Origin: an uncultured Hyphomicrobiaceae bacterium
Lineage (GTDB): Bacteria; Pseudomonadota; Alphaproteobacteria; Rhizobiales; CAMYJA01
DNA length: 64,000 nt
Assembly: GCA_947258705.1 (NCBI GenBank)
Contig: CAMYJA010000006.1
Span: 1 to 64,000, forward strand
Reading direction: 5' to 3'
Shown: piece by piece, positions 1 through 9,182 of the stretch
Numbering within the stretch: the stretch's first letter is position 1
Layout of the letters: each line of letters opens with the position of its first letter
Notes under the pieces: generated by a model
Seen by the model: only the letters and a program-made list of their open reading frames with translations
The model's database searches: none
Told to the model about the DNA's origin: nothing
Program-made: the position numbers and the translations under genes

Positions 1-308
1 CCCTGTTCCCCAGCGGGTCAACCGACCCTCACGGACTCCGTCTCCGTGCGCTCGCCTTGCGACACGCGGATTCGTTCCGGTGCTTCGTTTTTCGAAAGCT
101 ACTGCAGCCAACTTTTCCAAGAGATTCCCGGCCAACCCATGCACCAGGCAATCCGACGCTACCCATTTACTGGAAGACGCGGTTACGTTGCCGTATGTCC
201 GGTCTCGGCTCTAAGCTAAACAGATGACCCAAACCAATGATGCGTTCGGGCTGCCGTAATAGGCCGCATACAAACAATTAACTATTTTTCGGAGGTAAAA
301 GGGGGTAG

Positions 309-344
309 TTAACAAAAGGTTAACCGACGTTAACCACTTGTTAA
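309..344. promoter_or_regulatory. Two adjacent CtrA-type boxes (TTAA-N7-TTAA)
   Basis: TTAA at 309, 320, 330 and 341. The pairs 309/320 and 330/341 are exact TTAA-N7-TTAAC matches, about 280 bp upstream of trhO. Confidence 0.6.
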
Positions 345-623
345 CTGGTGCTGATGAGCACTATTTTGTTATGGAAAATTTACAACTTAGTGGTGTAAGT
401 TGTTGTAACTCTTGATTTTTTTATAATTTTTTCTCATATTATGACTGGCATAAATCTTGGAAATTTCAAACCATAGGTTGTGGCTTTGAAATTGTTGCTC
501 TATTGCATCCAGATTGAAATATTTTTGTCTTTTTGCCGTTTATCTTCGAATGTATATAGTTCGGCAGCTTTACTTCGGCCATTTGTGCTGGAGAAATTTC
601 GCACTCAAACAAACACTTGATCA

Positions 624-1643
624 ATGAAAAATTTCCATGATGCGCCATTGACGGTCGCGGCGTTTTACAAATTTGTAGCCGTCCGCGAGTGTCCGCTATT
701 GCAAAATTCCATCGATGAATTTGCTCGGGTCCGCGGGATTATGGGCACGGTTCTGCTCGCGCCCGAAGGGATTAATGGGACGATTGCCGGCACACCGGGC
801 GCCGTTGATGAATTCATCAACTATCTTCGAAACGGTAATGTTTTCGGGGGCGTCTTCCGTGACATATCTCCGAAATTTTCGCGCGCATCAGATATGCCCT
901 TCCTTCGACTGAGAGTGCGCCTCAAAAGTGAAATCGTCACCCTGCGTGCGGAAGATATCGACCCGACACGACAGGTCGGCACTTATGTGAGCCCCCGGGA
1001 CTGGAACGACCTGATCTCTGAGCCCGATGTGGTCGTGGTCGACACGCGCAATGTATATGAAACAGCGATAGGCACCTTTGAAGGGGCGACCGACCCGGGT
1101 CTCGATCAGTTTACGGACTTCAAGACGTTCGCGACGCGTGAGCTTGATCCGGAGCAACACAAGCGCGTGGCGATGTTCTGCACAGGCGGCATCCGTTGTG
1201 AAAAAGCGTCGAGCTACCTCCTCGCCCAGGGTTTTGAGGATGTTTATCACTTGCAGGGAGGGATATTGAAATATCTGGAAGAGGTGCCCGAGAATGAAAG
1301 CCGGTGGCAGGGCGCCTGTTTCGTGTTTGACGATCGTGTCGGTGTCGAACACGGGCTGAGACAGTCGGAACATGAGCTGTGCAGGGCATGCCGATGGCCG
1401 CTGTCAATTTCGGACCGGTCCAATTCAGATTATATCGAGGGTGTGCAGTGCCCGCATTGCAAGGACAAACTCGATGAGGCAACCCGGGCGAGGGCGGTCG
1501 AACGTCAGCACCAGGTGGAACTCGCAATAAGCCGCGGCGAAGCGCATATGGGAGACCGCGGACGCGATGTTGCCGAAAAGCGCCGGTCGGATAAGAATGT
1601 CAGGCGGCAGCAATCACGCGGGGCATCGAAGGGTATAGTTTGA
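624..1643 (+). CDS. trhO: tRNA uridine(34) hydroxylase, rhodanese-like (TrhO/YceA family)
   Basis: N-terminal LLAPEGINGTIAG, rhodanese core VVVDTRNVYE, active site MFCTGGIRCEKAS, Cys-rich C-terminus. Confidence 0.9.
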   Translation: MKNFHDAPLTVAAFYKFVAVRECPLLQNSIDEFARVRGIMGTVLLAPEGINGTIAGTPGAVDEFINYLRNGNVFGGVFRDISPKFSRASDMPFLRLRVRLKSEIVTLRAEDIDPTRQVGTYVSPRDWNDLISEPDVVVVDTRNVYETAIGTFEGATDPGLDQFTDFKTFATRELDPEQHKRVAMFCTGGIRCEKASSYLLAQGFEDVYHLQGGILKYLEEVPENESRWQGACFVFDDRVGVEHGLRQSEHELCRACRWPLSISDRSNSDYIEGVQCPHCKDKLDEATRARAVERQHQVELAISRGEAHMGDRGRDVAEKRRSDKNVRRQQSRGASKGIV

Positions 1644-1793
1644 GGCGGCGGCAATCGGGCAGTTGAAACCGCATCGCGGCAGAAATTGCTCTCGATATTA
1701 ATTATTCCGCCAAGGTTCTGAGCTTTCCGCTTGCCGGAAACTCCCAATCATTGTTATCTCGCGGGTAAAATCACGCAACGGAAACCCGCCCCC

Positions 1794-4460
1794 ATGAAAA
1801 CTTCGACACCGCGACCCATTTATCTCAAAAACTACGCACCATCGCCCTACCTCATCAAATCGGTGGCCCTCGATGTGTCGCTCGATCCGACAGCCACACG
1901 TGTTCGGGCGCGGCTGAAAATTGAGCGCAACAAAAAGGCGCCCGCTTTCCAGAAAAGGAAAGGCAAGAGCGCGCCGCTCGTTTTGGATGGCGAAAATATC
2001 AGGCTATTGGGGGTTAAAATTTCCGGCAGGGCAGTCCCTACCGGGGATTACACATTGAGCAATAAAAGCCTCACCCTGAAAAAACCGCCATCCAGACCGT
2101 TCACATTAGAGATCACGACCGAATGCAACCCGGATGCGAATAAAGCGCTGTCGGGCCTTTACCGCTCGAATGGCGTTTATTGCACGCAGTGCGAGGCGGA
2201 GGGCTTCCGGCGCATTATGTATTACCTCGACCGGCCGGACGTGCTGGCGAAATTTAGCGTACGGATCGAGGCGGACAAAGCCGAGGCTCCGGTTCTTCTT
2301 TCCAATGGCAATCTTATTGATAGCGGCAAGGCCGGCACGAGCGGACGGCACTATGCGGTCTGGGATGATCCTCATCCAAAACCAGCTTATCTCTTTGCTC
2401 TGGTTGGCGGCAGGCTGGATCTTAAACGGGGAAGTTTTAAAACCATGTCCGGGCGTAAAGTCGATCTCCGTATTTATGTGGAGCCGGGCAAGGTAGACCG
2501 GTGTAACTGGGCCATGGATTGTCTCAAACGCTCGATGCGGTGGGATGAACGGCGCTTTGGACGGGAATATGATCTAGATATATTCAATATCGTCGCTGTC
2601 AGCGATTTCAATATGGGGGCGATGGAAAACAAGAGCCTCAATATTTTCAATGACCGGATGGTGCTCGCATCGCCCGATACGGCGACAGACGGGAGTTATG
2701 CCGCGATTGAATCGGTCATTGCTCATGAGTATTTTCATAACTGGACCGGCAACCGGATCACCTGCAGGGACTGGTTTCAGCTTTGCCTGAAGGAAGGGCT
2801 TACGGTTTTCCGCGATCAGGAGTTCTCGATGGATGAGCGCTCACGGATTGTCGCGCGGATCGACGATGTGAAGATTCTCAAGTCCCATCAGTTTCCAGAA
2901 GATGCCGGTCCGCTCGCGCACCCGGTCCGGCCCTCATCCTATATCGAAATCAATAATTTCTACACCGCCACCGTCTATCAGAAAGGTGCGGAGATTTGCC
3001 GCATGATCCACACAACCCTTGGCGAGGCCGGTTTCAGACGGGGCATGGATCTTTATTTCAAACGTCATGATGGCGAGGCGGCGACGGTTGAGGATTTCAT
3101 TAAATGCTTCGAGGATGCCAATGACGTCGATCTCAGGCAGTTCATGCTTTGGTACGAGCAGGCCGGCACGCCGGAACTGATCGCTTCGTTTGACTATAGC
3201 GAGACCAGAAAGACGGCCCGGCTCACGCTTGAGCAGGTTCTCAAGCCAACGCCGGGGCAGGCACGCAAGAAACCGATGCAGATACCTGTTCGCATTGGGC
3301 TCGTTGATGGATCGGGCCGGGATATCAAGCTTCAAACGACAAAAGGCGGACCCGTCAAGGATGGGGTGCTGCATCTCAAAAAACGCCGGGAAGTGTATGA
3401 GTTCACGAATATTCCATCGAGACCGGTGCCGTCGCTCGTGCGCGGTTTTTCGGCTCCGGTAAATCTCGATTTCGAACAGGGGTGTGATGATCTGGCTTTC
3501 CTGATGTCCCATGACAGCGATCTTTATAATCGCTGGCAGGCGGCGCAGACTTATGCCACGCGGCGCATGATCGAGATGACCGATGTGTTGCGATCGGGCA
3601 AGCAGCTTACCAGGGGGCGGGAATTTGGCCGGGCACTGGTTGAAACAATCGAAAACGACAGGCTGGAACCGGATTACCGCGCACTCTTTATGCAATTACC
3701 TGGAGAAAGCGACATCGCCCGCGAGATCGGTTCTGATGTGGATCCTCTCGCAATTCATAAAGCGCGCAAGGGCTTTGCCCGGCGAGTTGCTTCAGAAATA
3801 GAACCGAGCCTGCAGCGGATTTATGAAAAATCCAGGCTTAGGGGAGATTATTCGCCCGATGCCCGTAGTGCCGGCCTGAGATCGCTACGCAACACCGCTC
3901 TCGCGCTGCTTTCCCGTCTCGGCGGGAAAGACAATAGTCAACTATTGGCCAGCCATTATCGGAATGCCCGTAATATGACCGACATGAGCATCGCCCTCAT
4001 GCTGTTGGCCAATGTCAAAGGGCTGCCGCGCGATAAGGCCTTTGCGCATTTCTACAAACGCTACCAGCATGATCATCTGGCAATCGACAAATGGTTCAGT
4101 TTTCAGGCCATGTCGAGCCTTGATACAACGCTGCCAACCGTGAAAAAGCTTCTCAAGCACCCTCTCTTTTCCATTAAAAATCCGAATAAAGTGAATTCGC
4201 TTATTGGCGCATTTGCGCGTTTTAATCCGATCGGCTTTCACAGAACCGATGGGGCGGGTTATGAATTCGTGGCAGATCAGATACTCGAGATCGACAGATT
4301 TAATCCGCAAGTTGCCTCGCGTTTGCTCAACAGTTTCCGAAACTGGCGCACGCTTGAAAAGGGCCGGCAAAAGATGGCCAGGAAATCGCTGACTCGAATA
4401 GCGCGCCGAAAAACTCTGTCCCCTGACGTTTTTGAGATCGTGACCAAGATACTCGGATAA
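1794..4460 (+). CDS. pepN: Aminopeptidase N (M1 metallopeptidase)
   Basis: GAMEN motif (FNMGAMENKSLNIFN) and zinc site VIAHEYFHNWTGNR. ORF opens at 1731; internal ATG 1794 (MKTSTPRPIYLKNY) is the likely start. Confidence 0.93.
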   Translation: MKTSTPRPIYLKNYAPSPYLIKSVALDVSLDPTATRVRARLKIERNKKAPAFQKRKGKSAPLVLDGENIRLLGVKISGRAVPTGDYTLSNKSLTLKKPPSRPFTLEITTECNPDANKALSGLYRSNGVYCTQCEAEGFRRIMYYLDRPDVLAKFSVRIEADKAEAPVLLSNGNLIDSGKAGTSGRHYAVWDDPHPKPAYLFALVGGRLDLKRGSFKTMSGRKVDLRIYVEPGKVDRCNWAMDCLKRSMRWDERRFGREYDLDIFNIVAVSDFNMGAMENKSLNIFNDRMVLASPDTATDGSYAAIESVIAHEYFHNWTGNRITCRDWFQLCLKEGLTVFRDQEFSMDERSRIVARIDDVKILKSHQFPEDAGPLAHPVRPSSYIEINNFYTATVYQKGAEICRMIHTTLGEAGFRRGMDLYFKRHDGEAATVEDFIKCFEDANDVDLRQFMLWYEQAGTPELIASFDYSETRKTARLTLEQVLKPTPGQARKKPMQIPVRIGLVDGSGRDIKLQTTKGGPVKDGVLHLKKRREVYEFTNIPSRPVPSLVRGFSAPVNLDFEQGCDDLAFLMSHDSDLYNRWQAAQTYATRRMIEMTDVLRSGKQLTRGREFGRALVETIENDRLEPDYRALFMQLPGESDIAREIGSDVDPLAIHKARKGFARRVASEIEPSLQRIYEKSRLRGDYSPDARSAGLRSLRNTALALLSRLGGKDNSQLLASHYRNARNMTDMSIALMLLANVKGLPRDKAFAHFYKRYQHDHLAIDKWFSFQAMSSLDTTLPTVKKLLKHPLFSIKNPNKVNSLIGAFARFNPIGFHRTDGAGYEFVADQILEIDRFNPQVASRLLNSFRNWRTLEKGRQKMARKSLTRIARRKTLSPDVFEIVTKILG

Positions 4461-4499
4461 ATTTTACGCCCAACAGCAGGTCGACATGGCGACTTGTGT

Positions 4500-4626
4500 G
4501 ACTCGATGTCCACACATCGAGCGAAATGCAATTTTTTTTCGCGGTCGAATCGTTTTCATGTGGACAGATGACACTGATTCGCATGAATATGATTTGAGTG
4601 ATTCGCGGGCTGGGCAGGCTCGATTC
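4500..4626. promoter_or_regulatory. Cluster of five GANTC (CcrM-type) sites in the intergenic region
   Basis: GACTC 4500, GAATC 4547, GATTC 4576, GATTC 4600, GATTC 4622. Confidence 0.5.
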
Positions 4627-4836
4627 CTGTAAAAAAAACTAGATTACTCAAGCTATTCGAGGGGGCTTGAAATGGCGCGGACAGCGTTCGTCCGGCTGAG
4701 GGATTTCGTGTGCTTTGTTTGGGGTCGGACAAAGCGAAATTTTTTTCGGCTAAATAAATTAATTTCAAAATCGGTATCCGGATCCAGGTCCGGGCCTGAT
4801 TTCATATCCAGCATTTCATTGGCTTACCGATCGAGC

Positions 4837-5565
4837 ATGGCTGGTCAACTGGCTGCTCTTCTCGCTTTATTTTTTGCGTTGGGAGACCAAGCTCCAGGCG
4901 TGACGGCCGCTGAGGCGGCAGGTCCGGCCGATCAGATGCTTGGCGCCAAGGCATATTCCGTACCACTCGACCTCACAACAATATTCGGCGTGACTGCAAT
5001 CTTGCTGCTCGTGGGTGCGAATTTATATCTTTTGCGCCGACCGATTTCAGCCGATCATGCGGACCACGCTCAATCAGACGGCGGTGCGACCGATCCCGCC
5101 GAAATCAAAGCACATGAAGAACCGGAGATGGCCAGCGCCAGTTCACATCGTCACGATATTCGCTTCGAGCTTGAGCGCCAGTGCCAGCAGCTCGCCGATA
5201 TTGCCGACCGTTCCCAACGCGCCTGCTCAGAAGTGGTGGCATCCAATCGCAGCAAAAACGCCCGGTTGGCCTCTCTCTCCCATGATCTCCGAACACCACT
5301 GAATGCGGTCATTGGTTTTTCCGACCTCATGCGCCGCGAAATGTTCGGTCCTCTCGGGCATTCCAAATATCAGGAATATGCCGAACATATCGGCGACAGC
5401 GGGCATGATCTTTTAAGCGCCGTGGATGATATTTTTGAACTGACTTCCGAAGAAATTAACGATTTTCCCCGCAATGGAACTGACGGGGAAAAGGTTCGCG
5501 GATCGTTTCACAATCCCGGGCCCGATGGCGATCCGCTGAAGCATGAGCTTGAGGGTATCGATTAA
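4837..5565 (+). CDS. Membrane protein with a HisKA dimerisation/phosphoacceptor domain and no catalytic ATPase domain
   Basis: SLSHDLRTPLNAVIGFSDLMRREMFGPLG is a classic HisKA H-box. The ORF ends about 85 aa later without N/G1/G2 boxes. Longest ORF starts at 4672; start uncertain. Confidence 0.65.
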   Translation: MAGQLAALLALFFALGDQAPGVTAAEAAGPADQMLGAKAYSVPLDLTTIFGVTAILLLVGANLYLLRRPISADHADHAQSDGGATDPAEIKAHEEPEMASASSHRHDIRFELERQCQQLADIADRSQRACSEVVASNRSKNARLASLSHDLRTPLNAVIGFSDLMRREMFGPLGHSKYQEYAEHIGDSGHDLLSAVDDIFELTSEEINDFPRNGTDGEKVRGSFHNPGPDGDPLKHELEGID

Positions 5566-5578
5566 TGCGTAACCGCAC

Positions 5579-6142
5579 TTATTGTTCGGTTTTCTTTTCG
5601 GGAAATACGCCCCTGTCCCGACCTCTATCGAATGGCGCCCGGTGACGGCTCCTGCGCCATCGGTGGCGGCGCTGAAGGTGTTTCACATAATTACGGCGTT
5701 CGGCGGCGGTCATTTTCCCGGCAAACTCTGCGAGAACCGACGTCAGGGCAGACCGCGCCATAAATTCCTCCTTGCGCATTTTTCCCATGGCTTCCTCGAA
5801 TTTCGCGCGGTCAAACCGATCGGCTTTCAAAACCTCTGCAACATCGTCGCGCGCTGCCCGGATATTCTTCCGAAGAGGTCTTATCTCGGTATATAGGGGG
5901 CGGATTGCATCGCGAATTTCCGCTCTTCGTTCATCGGGAAGCGTGCGCAAATAGGTCGATATCTGACCGCCAAAACCGCGCATCCCCCAATGTCCGCCGT
6001 GCCGCCATTTCCAGAATGCACCGCCCGCGAAGCCCAGGATTACCAGATTAAAAGCGAGCGAGGCGACGAGCAAAATTCGCATCCAGCCCCACCGCCCGTT
6101 CGTTTGCCCGCCCGATTGCCCGGTACCATTATCGCTCATCAC
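5579..6142 (-). CDS. Periplasmic heavy-metal-sensor/CpxP-like protein
   Basis: N-terminal TM, then a helical RRAEIRDAIRPLYTEIRPLRKNIRAARDDVAEVLKADRFD pattern. ATGA overlap with the upstream gene. Confidence 0.6.
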   Translation of the reverse strand: MMSDNGTGQSGGQTNGRWGWMRILLVASLAFNLVILGFAGGAFWKWRHGGHWGMRGFGGQISTYLRTLPDERRAEIRDAIRPLYTEIRPLRKNIRAARDDVAEVLKADRFDRAKFEEAMGKMRKEEFMARSALTSVLAEFAGKMTAAERRNYVKHLQRRHRWRRSRHRAPFDRGRDRGVFPEKKTEQ

Positions 6143-6732
6143 AAACCCCCTTCGAATAAGTCCGCTGTCTCACTTTGGAAAAGCGTCAATTCCAGCGCAG
6201 GTGAAGTGTCTCTACCGGCAATCTGCGCCACCCCTTCAGCCGCGCTTTCCGTGAATTGGGTTGCGCCAATATATATGCCGAGCGCGAATGACGCGGCGAG
6301 CAGACCTGCCATTTGCCATGTGATCGATTTGCGGTGATCATTGTTGGCGCTTTCGGCCGGTTTATTATTGCGCTTTCTATGGCTGTCCAGCTCGACGATC
6401 TTTCCCATCGCCTCCCCTTGATGGTCCGGGGAAAGCAACTCCCGATCAGCGGCGCGCCCGATCCGCTCCATGATTCCGTCGGCCGCGCTCGTAATATCGA
6501 CCTCCGTCACGGCACCGGCCTGATTGAGGAGCGTATCCAGGGTTTCCGCCTCATCAAGCATTGCGCGAAGCTCGGGGCGGGCCTCAATCAACTCAACCAA
6601 TGCGGCGCGTTCTTCCGCCGGCCATTTCTCCGAATTGCCGCCATAAGCGCCGAGCACTTCGCTTAATCTCTCAGAAGTTGGTTTTTTTGTTTTCTTCATC
6701 ATCATTCTCTCAATCAGGTCCCGGTTATTCAC
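6139..6732 (-). CDS. Putative anti-sigma factor (single TM)
   Basis: Overlaps the ECF sigma gene; soluble N-terminus then one TM (WQMAGLLAASFALGIYIGA). No zinc HxxxCxxC motif. Confidence 0.5.
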   Translation of the reverse strand: MNNRDLIERMMMKKTKKPTSERLSEVLGAYGGNSEKWPAEERAALVELIEARPELRAMLDEAETLDTLLNQAGAVTEVDITSAADGIMERIGRAADRELLSPDHQGEAMGKIVELDSHRKRNNKPAESANNDHRKSITWQMAGLLAASFALGIYIGATQFTESAAEGVAQIAGRDTSPALELTLFQSETADLFEGGL

Positions 6733-7384
6733 CGGGCTCGGGCATCAAGTCTTTCCAATTATCGGCCAGTGCGATCTTCAGCCCGGCTCGGGCACGGCGC
6801 AACAGCGATTCCAGCGCCTCCTCGGTAATCTCCATGATCTCGGCAGTGTCGCGCTGGCTCAAGTCCTCAAAATGAAAGAGCGCCAGAGCGAGCCTTTGAC
6901 GCTCGGGAAGTTCCGCAATTGCCGCCTCAACAGTTTCGGACATCTGCCGTTCGGCAATTTGTCTGTTCTGTTCTGCGGGGATCGGCCTTTCCGGAACATC
7001 AATACCCGTCAACTCCCGTTTCCTGCGCAAATGATCGAGGCACAGATTGCTGGTCACACGATAAAGCCATGGACGCACACCACGATCGTCGAGCTCAATG
7101 CTGTTAGCATTTCGCCAAAGCCTGAACATCGCCTCCTGGGCGATATCCTCCGCATCCGCCGGTCCAAGCATATGCCGTGCCAGCGCAAGCGTTGCGGGAA
7201 GGTGCCGCTCTATTAGCATGAGCGTGGCCTTCTCATCGCCCCCGGTCACGGCCCGCATGAGCCGTCGGTCAGTCGTCTGGGCTGAATAACTCACCTTGGC
7301 GCGATATCTCTGGTTGCCGGTGCGCAGGCAAGATGAAGCCTGCGCACCGTTGTTTTCAATCTCGCCGGGATGCAAAGCGGTCAT
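6725..7384 (-). CDS. ECF-family RNA polymerase sigma factor
   Basis: Region 2 (DAEDIAQEAMFRLWRNA) and region 4 (ELPERQRLALALFHFEDLSQRDTAEIMEITEEALESLLRRARAGL). Confidence 0.88.
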   Translation of the reverse strand: MTALHPGEIENNGAQASSCLRTGNQRYRAKVSYSAQTTDRRLMRAVTGGDEKATLMLIERHLPATLALARHMLGPADAEDIAQEAMFRLWRNANSIELDDRGVRPWLYRVTSNLCLDHLRRKRELTGIDVPERPIPAEQNRQIAERQMSETVEAAIAELPERQRLALALFHFEDLSQRDTAEIMEITEEALESLLRRARAGLKIALADNWKDLMPEPGE

Positions 7385-7408
7385 TTATGATCCCGCCGCA
7401 TGCGTCCC

Positions 7409-7885
7409 TTAGCGCCTGTGATGAGATCCACGATATTTCCGGCGCGGCAACTCATCGCCATCCAGTTTGCCGTCATCATTGAGATCGTTCCAGCTAAACC
7501 GTTCGCGTGCGCGGGAATTGAATTCCTCTTTCGTGATCCGGCCGTCGCGATTTTTGTCAAACCGGCGGGTCATGCGTTTCACCCTGCGCTCTATGCGCTT
7601 TTTGATTTTTTCTTCAATCCTGGCTTTGAGTTCAGCTTCGTCCACGACGCCATCTGCATTTTTGTCGAATTCCGCGAAGCGTTTTCCGCGCATGGCCTCG
7701 ACTTCTTCGAGGGTGATCGCGCCATCCTCGTCAGCATCGGCTTTCGTCATCCAATAGCCCATATGACGCCCCATGCCGTAACCATGTCCGCCACCGCGCC
7801 CACCGAAGGCATAGGTTGCCGTAATACCGGAGGCGATGATAAGGCCGGAGGCGAGTAAAATTCCCGTTTTCCTTTTCAGACTCAT
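7409..7885 (-). CDS. Exported EF-hand calcium-binding protein
   Basis: Signal peptide and loops DADEDGAITLEE, DKNADGVVDEAE, DKNRDGRITKEE, DLNDDGKLDGDE. Confidence 0.85.
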   Translation of the reverse strand: MSLKRKTGILLASGLIIASGITATYAFGGRGGGHGYGMGRHMGYWMTKADADEDGAITLEEVEAMRGKRFAEFDKNADGVVDEAELKARIEEKIKKRIERRVKRMTRRFDKNRDGRITKEEFNSRARERFSWNDLNDDGKLDGDELPRRKYRGSHHRR

Positions 7886-8162
7886 GAGATTCTTTCCTTG
7901 ATTGATTAAAACAAAACAGCGTTTTACCGCTCATACACCGTAAGAACGCAACAGCGGGCATATTTCCGTCGCACTAAACTGCCATTGCGTATCCGGCTTT
8001 GGGGCCGGGACCGCCTTGACCGACAGCTCGTCAGGATCAATCCTTGCGATAGATGGTGAAGTCCTCCACACTCAATATGATCAAAAGTTTGCCTGTTTGT
8101 GTTGTTAGACAAATGAGATAAAGTTTCGCCGGCATAGTGAAATTTGGAAGGCTTTCAGGACT

Positions 8163-9179
8163 ATGGATAAAAATGTCACGCAGGACTCAGTCCATAAGGC
8201 GCTCTCAAGTCCCGGGGTCTTTCTGACACGAATGCTCGTTTTTCTGGTGCTCGCAGGATTTCTGGGCTCGATCCTCTATGCTCAGGCATATCTTGCTTTT
8301 ATGGCAAATCCGGGATTGAACGGTCTCATTCTTAGCGTCCTGTTGATCGGCTCCCTATACGCTTTTCGTCAGGTTGTAAGACTCTATCCGGAAATAAGGT
8401 GGGTGAATTCCTACCGTATTTCAGATCCCGGTCTGGCGATGCAGAAACGGCCATCTCTGCTGGCGCCGATGGCCAATCTCATGTCAGGGCAGCGCGGTCA
8501 GTTGTCGATATCCACGGGCTCGATGCGGTCGATCATGGATTCCATAGGATCGCGGCTCGACGAGGCCCGTGACACCTCCCGCTATCTCATAGGTCTACTT
8601 ATATTTTTGGGGCTTCTGGGCACATTCTGGGGGCTTCTGCAAACCATCCAGTCCATAGGGCAAACCATTGGTTCTCTCAACACGGGCGCAAGCAGCATGG
8701 TTGCCTTCGAGGAATTGAAAAATGGACTGGAAGCGCCGCTGAAGGGTATGGGAACGGCTTTTTCTTCATCGCTGTTCGGGCTGGCCGGATCGCTTATACT
8801 CGGATTTCTGGATCTACAGGCGGGGCAGGCGCAAAATCGTTTCTACAACGAGCTTGAGGAATGGCTTTCCGGCATAACGGAACTCACGCCGGCAGGCGGC
8901 GCGGGAGCCGACGACCTTTCGGGGCAACTCCGTCATGCATTGGTCGACCTTCAGCGGACGGTTGTTAATCTCGGCGACCGGATCGGATCGGAGGCGGGTA
9001 GCGGCGGCGGCGCGGGCACGGCGGCAAGAGAACTTGCGGTGGGTGTAGAAAAACTCGTCAAGCAGATGAGGTCCGAACAGAAGGTCGTTCGCGAATGGAT
9101 GGATGAACAGGCTGCGAACCAGGTGGATGTTTCTACGGCGCTTCAGGATCTTGCGAACAACATCGGCAAAAAAAAATAA
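8163..9179 (+). CDS. MotA/TolQ/ExbB-family proton channel-like protein
   Basis: Membrane segments with LLIFLGLLGTFWGLLQTI and PLKGMGTAFSSSLFGLAGSLILGF. Followed 3 bp later by an OmpA/MotB-like partner. Confidence 0.75.
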   Translation: MDKNVTQDSVHKALSSPGVFLTRMLVFLVLAGFLGSILYAQAYLAFMANPGLNGLILSVLLIGSLYAFRQVVRLYPEIRWVNSYRISDPGLAMQKRPSLLAPMANLMSGQRGQLSISTGSMRSIMDSIGSRLDEARDTSRYLIGLLIFLGLLGTFWGLLQTIQSIGQTIGSLNTGASSMVAFEELKNGLEAPLKGMGTAFSSSLFGLAGSLILGFLDLQAGQAQNRFYNELEEWLSGITELTPAGGAGADDLSGQLRHALVDLQRTVVNLGDRIGSEAGSGGGAGTAARELAVGVEKLVKQMRSEQKVVREWMDEQAANQVDVSTALQDLANNIGKKK

Positions 9180-9182
9180 CAT

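Noticed and set aside
2934-3695. 253-aa ORF antisense to pepN
   Set aside because: Lies wholly inside pepN on the opposite strand; no domain seen.
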